Origin: Bacillota bacterium
GTDB lineage: Bacteria > Bacillota > Limnochordia > Darwinibacteriales > Darwinibacteriaceae
NCBI GenBank assembly: GCA_012518325.1
Contig: JAAYSR010000127.1
Span: 1 to 7,165 of the forward strand
DNA: 7,165 nucleotides
Reading direction: 5' to 3'
The notes beneath the pieces are model-generated. The model saw only the letters and a program-made list of their open reading frames with translations, had not been told where the DNA came from and made no database searches. Positions 5,572 through 7,165 of this stretch are shown here, piece after piece. The position numbers were made by a program, and so were the translations under genes. Position 1 is the stretch's first letter; the number at the start of each line of letters is the position of its first letter.

Positions 5572-6990
5572 GTGACAAAAGTTCAGGTCTATAACACCAT
5601 GACTCAAAAAAAGGAAGAGTTCATTCCCCGTGAACCCGGCAAGGTCAGCATCTATGTCTGCGGTGTAACCCCTTATGCAGACACGCATCTTGGACATGCC
5701 AGGCCCACCGTTGTCTGGGATGTAATCAAGCGCTTTTTCCGGATGCTGGGCTATGAAACATTTCACGTAACAAACTTTACCGACGTAGATGACAAAATCA
5801 TTGCCCGGGCCTTGGAAGAAGGTGTGTCTGCGCTGGAGATTTCCAAGCGGTATATTGCAGAATACCTGGCAAGCATGGACGCCCTGGGCGTGGAGCGGGC
5901 GGATGTTTACCCCAAAGTTTCAGAGCATATGCCTGAAATTATTGAGCTGGTGGAAAAACTAGTAGAGAAGGGCAATGCCTATGTGGCCAATGGCGATGTG
6001 TTTTTCCACGTAGCCTCCTTCCCTGAGTACGGCAAGCTGAGCAAGCAGAGATTGGAGGAGCTGCGTGAAGGCACCCGCTTCGAAGTGGATCCGGCCAAAA
6101 GGGACGCAGCTGACTTTGCTCTATGGAAAGAGGCCAAGCCGGAAGAGCCGGCCTGGGAGAGCCCCTGGGGTGAAGGCAGGCCCGGCTGGCATATCGAATG
6201 CTCTGCCATGAGTTTGAAGTATCTGGGAGAATCCTTTGATTTTCACGGCGGAGGAAATGACCTTGTCTTCCCCCACCATGAAAACGAGATTGCCCAGTCT
6301 GAGGCCGCCACCGGCAGCGAACTTGCACGTTACTGGGTCCACAATGGCATGGTTAATCTGAAAGACACAAAGATGTCCAAGTCCATAGGCAATGTCATTG
6401 CCGTACGGGAGCTGCTCAAGCGCTATCCCGCAGAACTTTTGCGCTTTTATCTCCTGTCTGCCCACTATCGTTCTGCCCTGGAATACTATGAGGGCAAACT
6501 GGAGGAAGTGGGCAAAGGCTGGACACGCTTGAACGACGCCGTCCGCAACCTCAAGCTTGATTTGGAACGGGCAGAGGAGACAGAACTCACAGACTTTGAC
6601 CGGGAAACCATGGAAGGTCTGGCCCGGTTTGAAGAGGAGTTCATCGCGGCCCTGGCCGACGACTTTAATACTGCCATGGCCTTTGGCGTATTGTTTGACG
6701 TGGTGCGGGAAGTAAATGGTTATAAGCATCAAAAAGGCCGGACCCGCCAAGTGCTGCAAAAGGCTTACGAGATCCTGCAGAAGTTTGCGGGAGATATTCT
6801 TGGTGTGCTAAGGGAAGAGGCAGGCCAGGATTCAGGTTTAGTTGAAGCCCTTATGGAGCTTTTGCTTGAATTGCGCCAGGAGCTGAGGAAACAGAAGAAC
6901 TTTGCGTTGGCGGACCAGATTCGAGATCAGTTGGCCGGTCTGGGCGTGACTGTGGAAGATACGCCGGAAGGCCCGAGATGGAAGGTGTAA
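5572..6990 (+). CDS. cysS: Cysteinyl-tRNA synthetase
   Basis: A 472-residue class I synthetase of normal size that charges tRNA-Cys with cysteine using ATP in the cytoplasm. The first signature is HLGH (39-42) in TPYADTHLGHAR, and the second is KMSKS (267-271) in LKDTKMSKSIGN. The zinc ligands that select cysteine match E. coli C28/C209/H234/E238: C30 (YVCGVTPY), C210 (WHIECSAMS), H235 and E239 (FPHHENEIAQSEA). GGGNDLVFPHHENE is diagnostic for CysS rather than MshC or another class I enzyme. The C-terminal part includes a DALR-like helical domain (FNTAMAFGVLFDVVREVN) and the usual short tail (ADQIRDQLAGLGVTVEDTPEGPRW). It starts with GTG after a good ribosome site. Expression should follow tRNA-Cys charging through the upstream T-box. 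No serine acetyltransferase or cysteine biosynthesis gene precedes it, unlike some Firmicute cysE-cysS operons. Confidence 0.97.
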   Translation: MTKVQVYNTMTQKKEEFIPREPGKVSIYVCGVTPYADTHLGHARPTVVWDVIKRFFRMLGYETFHVTNFTDVDDKIIARALEEGVSALEISKRYIAEYLASMDALGVERADVYPKVSEHMPEIIELVEKLVEKGNAYVANGDVFFHVASFPEYGKLSKQRLEELREGTRFEVDPAKRDAADFALWKEAKPEEPAWESPWGEGRPGWHIECSAMSLKYLGESFDFHGGGNDLVFPHHENEIAQSEAATGSELARYWVHNGMVNLKDTKMSKSIGNVIAVRELLKRYPAELLRFYLLSAHYRSALEYYEGKLEEVGKGWTRLNDAVRNLKLDLERAEETELTDFDRETMEGLARFEEEFIAALADDFNTAMAFGVLFDVVREVNGYKHQKGRTRQVLQKAYEILQKFAGDILGVLREEAGQDSGLVEALMELLLELRQELRKQKNFALADQIRDQLAGLGVTVEDTPEGPRWKV

Positions 6991-7165
6991 CATTGTTTGT
7001 AGATCCTGAGTTGAACCCAAGGGAGCTTTCGCCCCTTGTCCTGGCCTATGTGGGTGACGCCGTCTATGAGCTGTATATTCGCACAAAACTGGCTGCCTAC
7101 CCGGCTAAGATGCAGAAGCTGCACCGCATGGCGGTTCAGTATGTGCAGGCGTCCCGTCAGGCAGA
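6978..7165 (+). CDS. mrnC: Mini-ribonuclease III, 5' part
   Basis: Partial gene: 62 complete codons are visible and the frame is open to the window end (the family is usually about 120-150 residues). Mini-III is an RNase III catalytic domain without the double-stranded-RNA-binding domain; in Bacillus subtilis it trims the ends of 23S rRNA. The N-terminal signature is clear: ELSPLVLAYVGDAVYELYIR, with the family aspartate at D27 in GDAVYE (26-31), followed by the basic segment KMQKLHRMAVQYVQASRQA. The ATG at 6978 lies inside the end of cysS (13-nt overlap) and follows GGAAGG (6966-6971) by 6 nt. Translation is therefore probably coupled to cysS. The cysS-mrnC order is common in Firmicutes, which supports the call. 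Confidence 0.93.
   Translation, partial: MEGVTLFVDPELNPRELSPLVLAYVGDAVYELYIRTKLAAYPAKMQKLHRMAVQYVQASRQA

Overview
The window carries the end of a fermentation operon and, after a new promoter, the start of a translation/RNA-processing operon. All genes are on the + strand. The moderately GC-rich bases, strong AAGGAGG-type ribosome sites, a T-box leader in front of cysS and the cysS-mrnC gene order point to a Gram-positive, probably anaerobic Firmicute of class Clostridia. The genus cannot be told from this sequence.

Region 1 (1-5214) is one tightly packed gene string: atoD (3' part only), atoA, kamA, thiolase, 3-hydroxybutyryl-CoA dehydrogenase and crotonase. Gaps run from a short overlap to about 30 nt, and no terminator is visible inside. 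Thiolase, HBD and crotonase interconvert acetyl-CoA, acetoacetyl-CoA, 3-hydroxybutyryl-CoA and crotonyl-CoA. AtoDA moves CoA between acyl-CoA (for example butyryl-CoA) and acetoacetate. KamA converts L-lysine to L-beta-lysine, the first step of lysine fermentation to acetate and butyrate. That pathway yields acetoacetate, which AtoDA can activate, so the gene set fits lysine fermentation. However, the middle lysine genes (kamDE, kdd, kce, kal) and the butyryl-CoA dehydrogenase/Etf genes are not in the window.

Region 2 (5215-5571) has no protein gene. It holds a consensus sigma-A-type promoter (TTGACA-N18-TATAAT) starting 8 nt after the crotonase stop, then a complete T-box riboswitch. Its specifier codon is TGC (Cys), and its antiterminator bulge begins UGGA, complementary to the UCCA end expected of tRNA-Cys. 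An 11-bp terminator hairpin competes with the antiterminator. Stem I appears to carry an extra hairpin in its 5' arm.

Region 3 (5572-7165) holds cysS (cysteinyl-tRNA synthetase) and the start of mrnC (Mini-ribonuclease III), which overlaps the cysS end by 13 nt and runs off the window.

No wholly new system is evident. The points most worth a second look are a KamA lacking every cysteine of the structural zinc site, its placement between AtoDA and the thiolase module, the unusual T-box Stem I, and possible read-through of the fermentation operon into the T-box. No reverse-strand gene, mobile element, CRISPR array or tRNA/rRNA gene was found.
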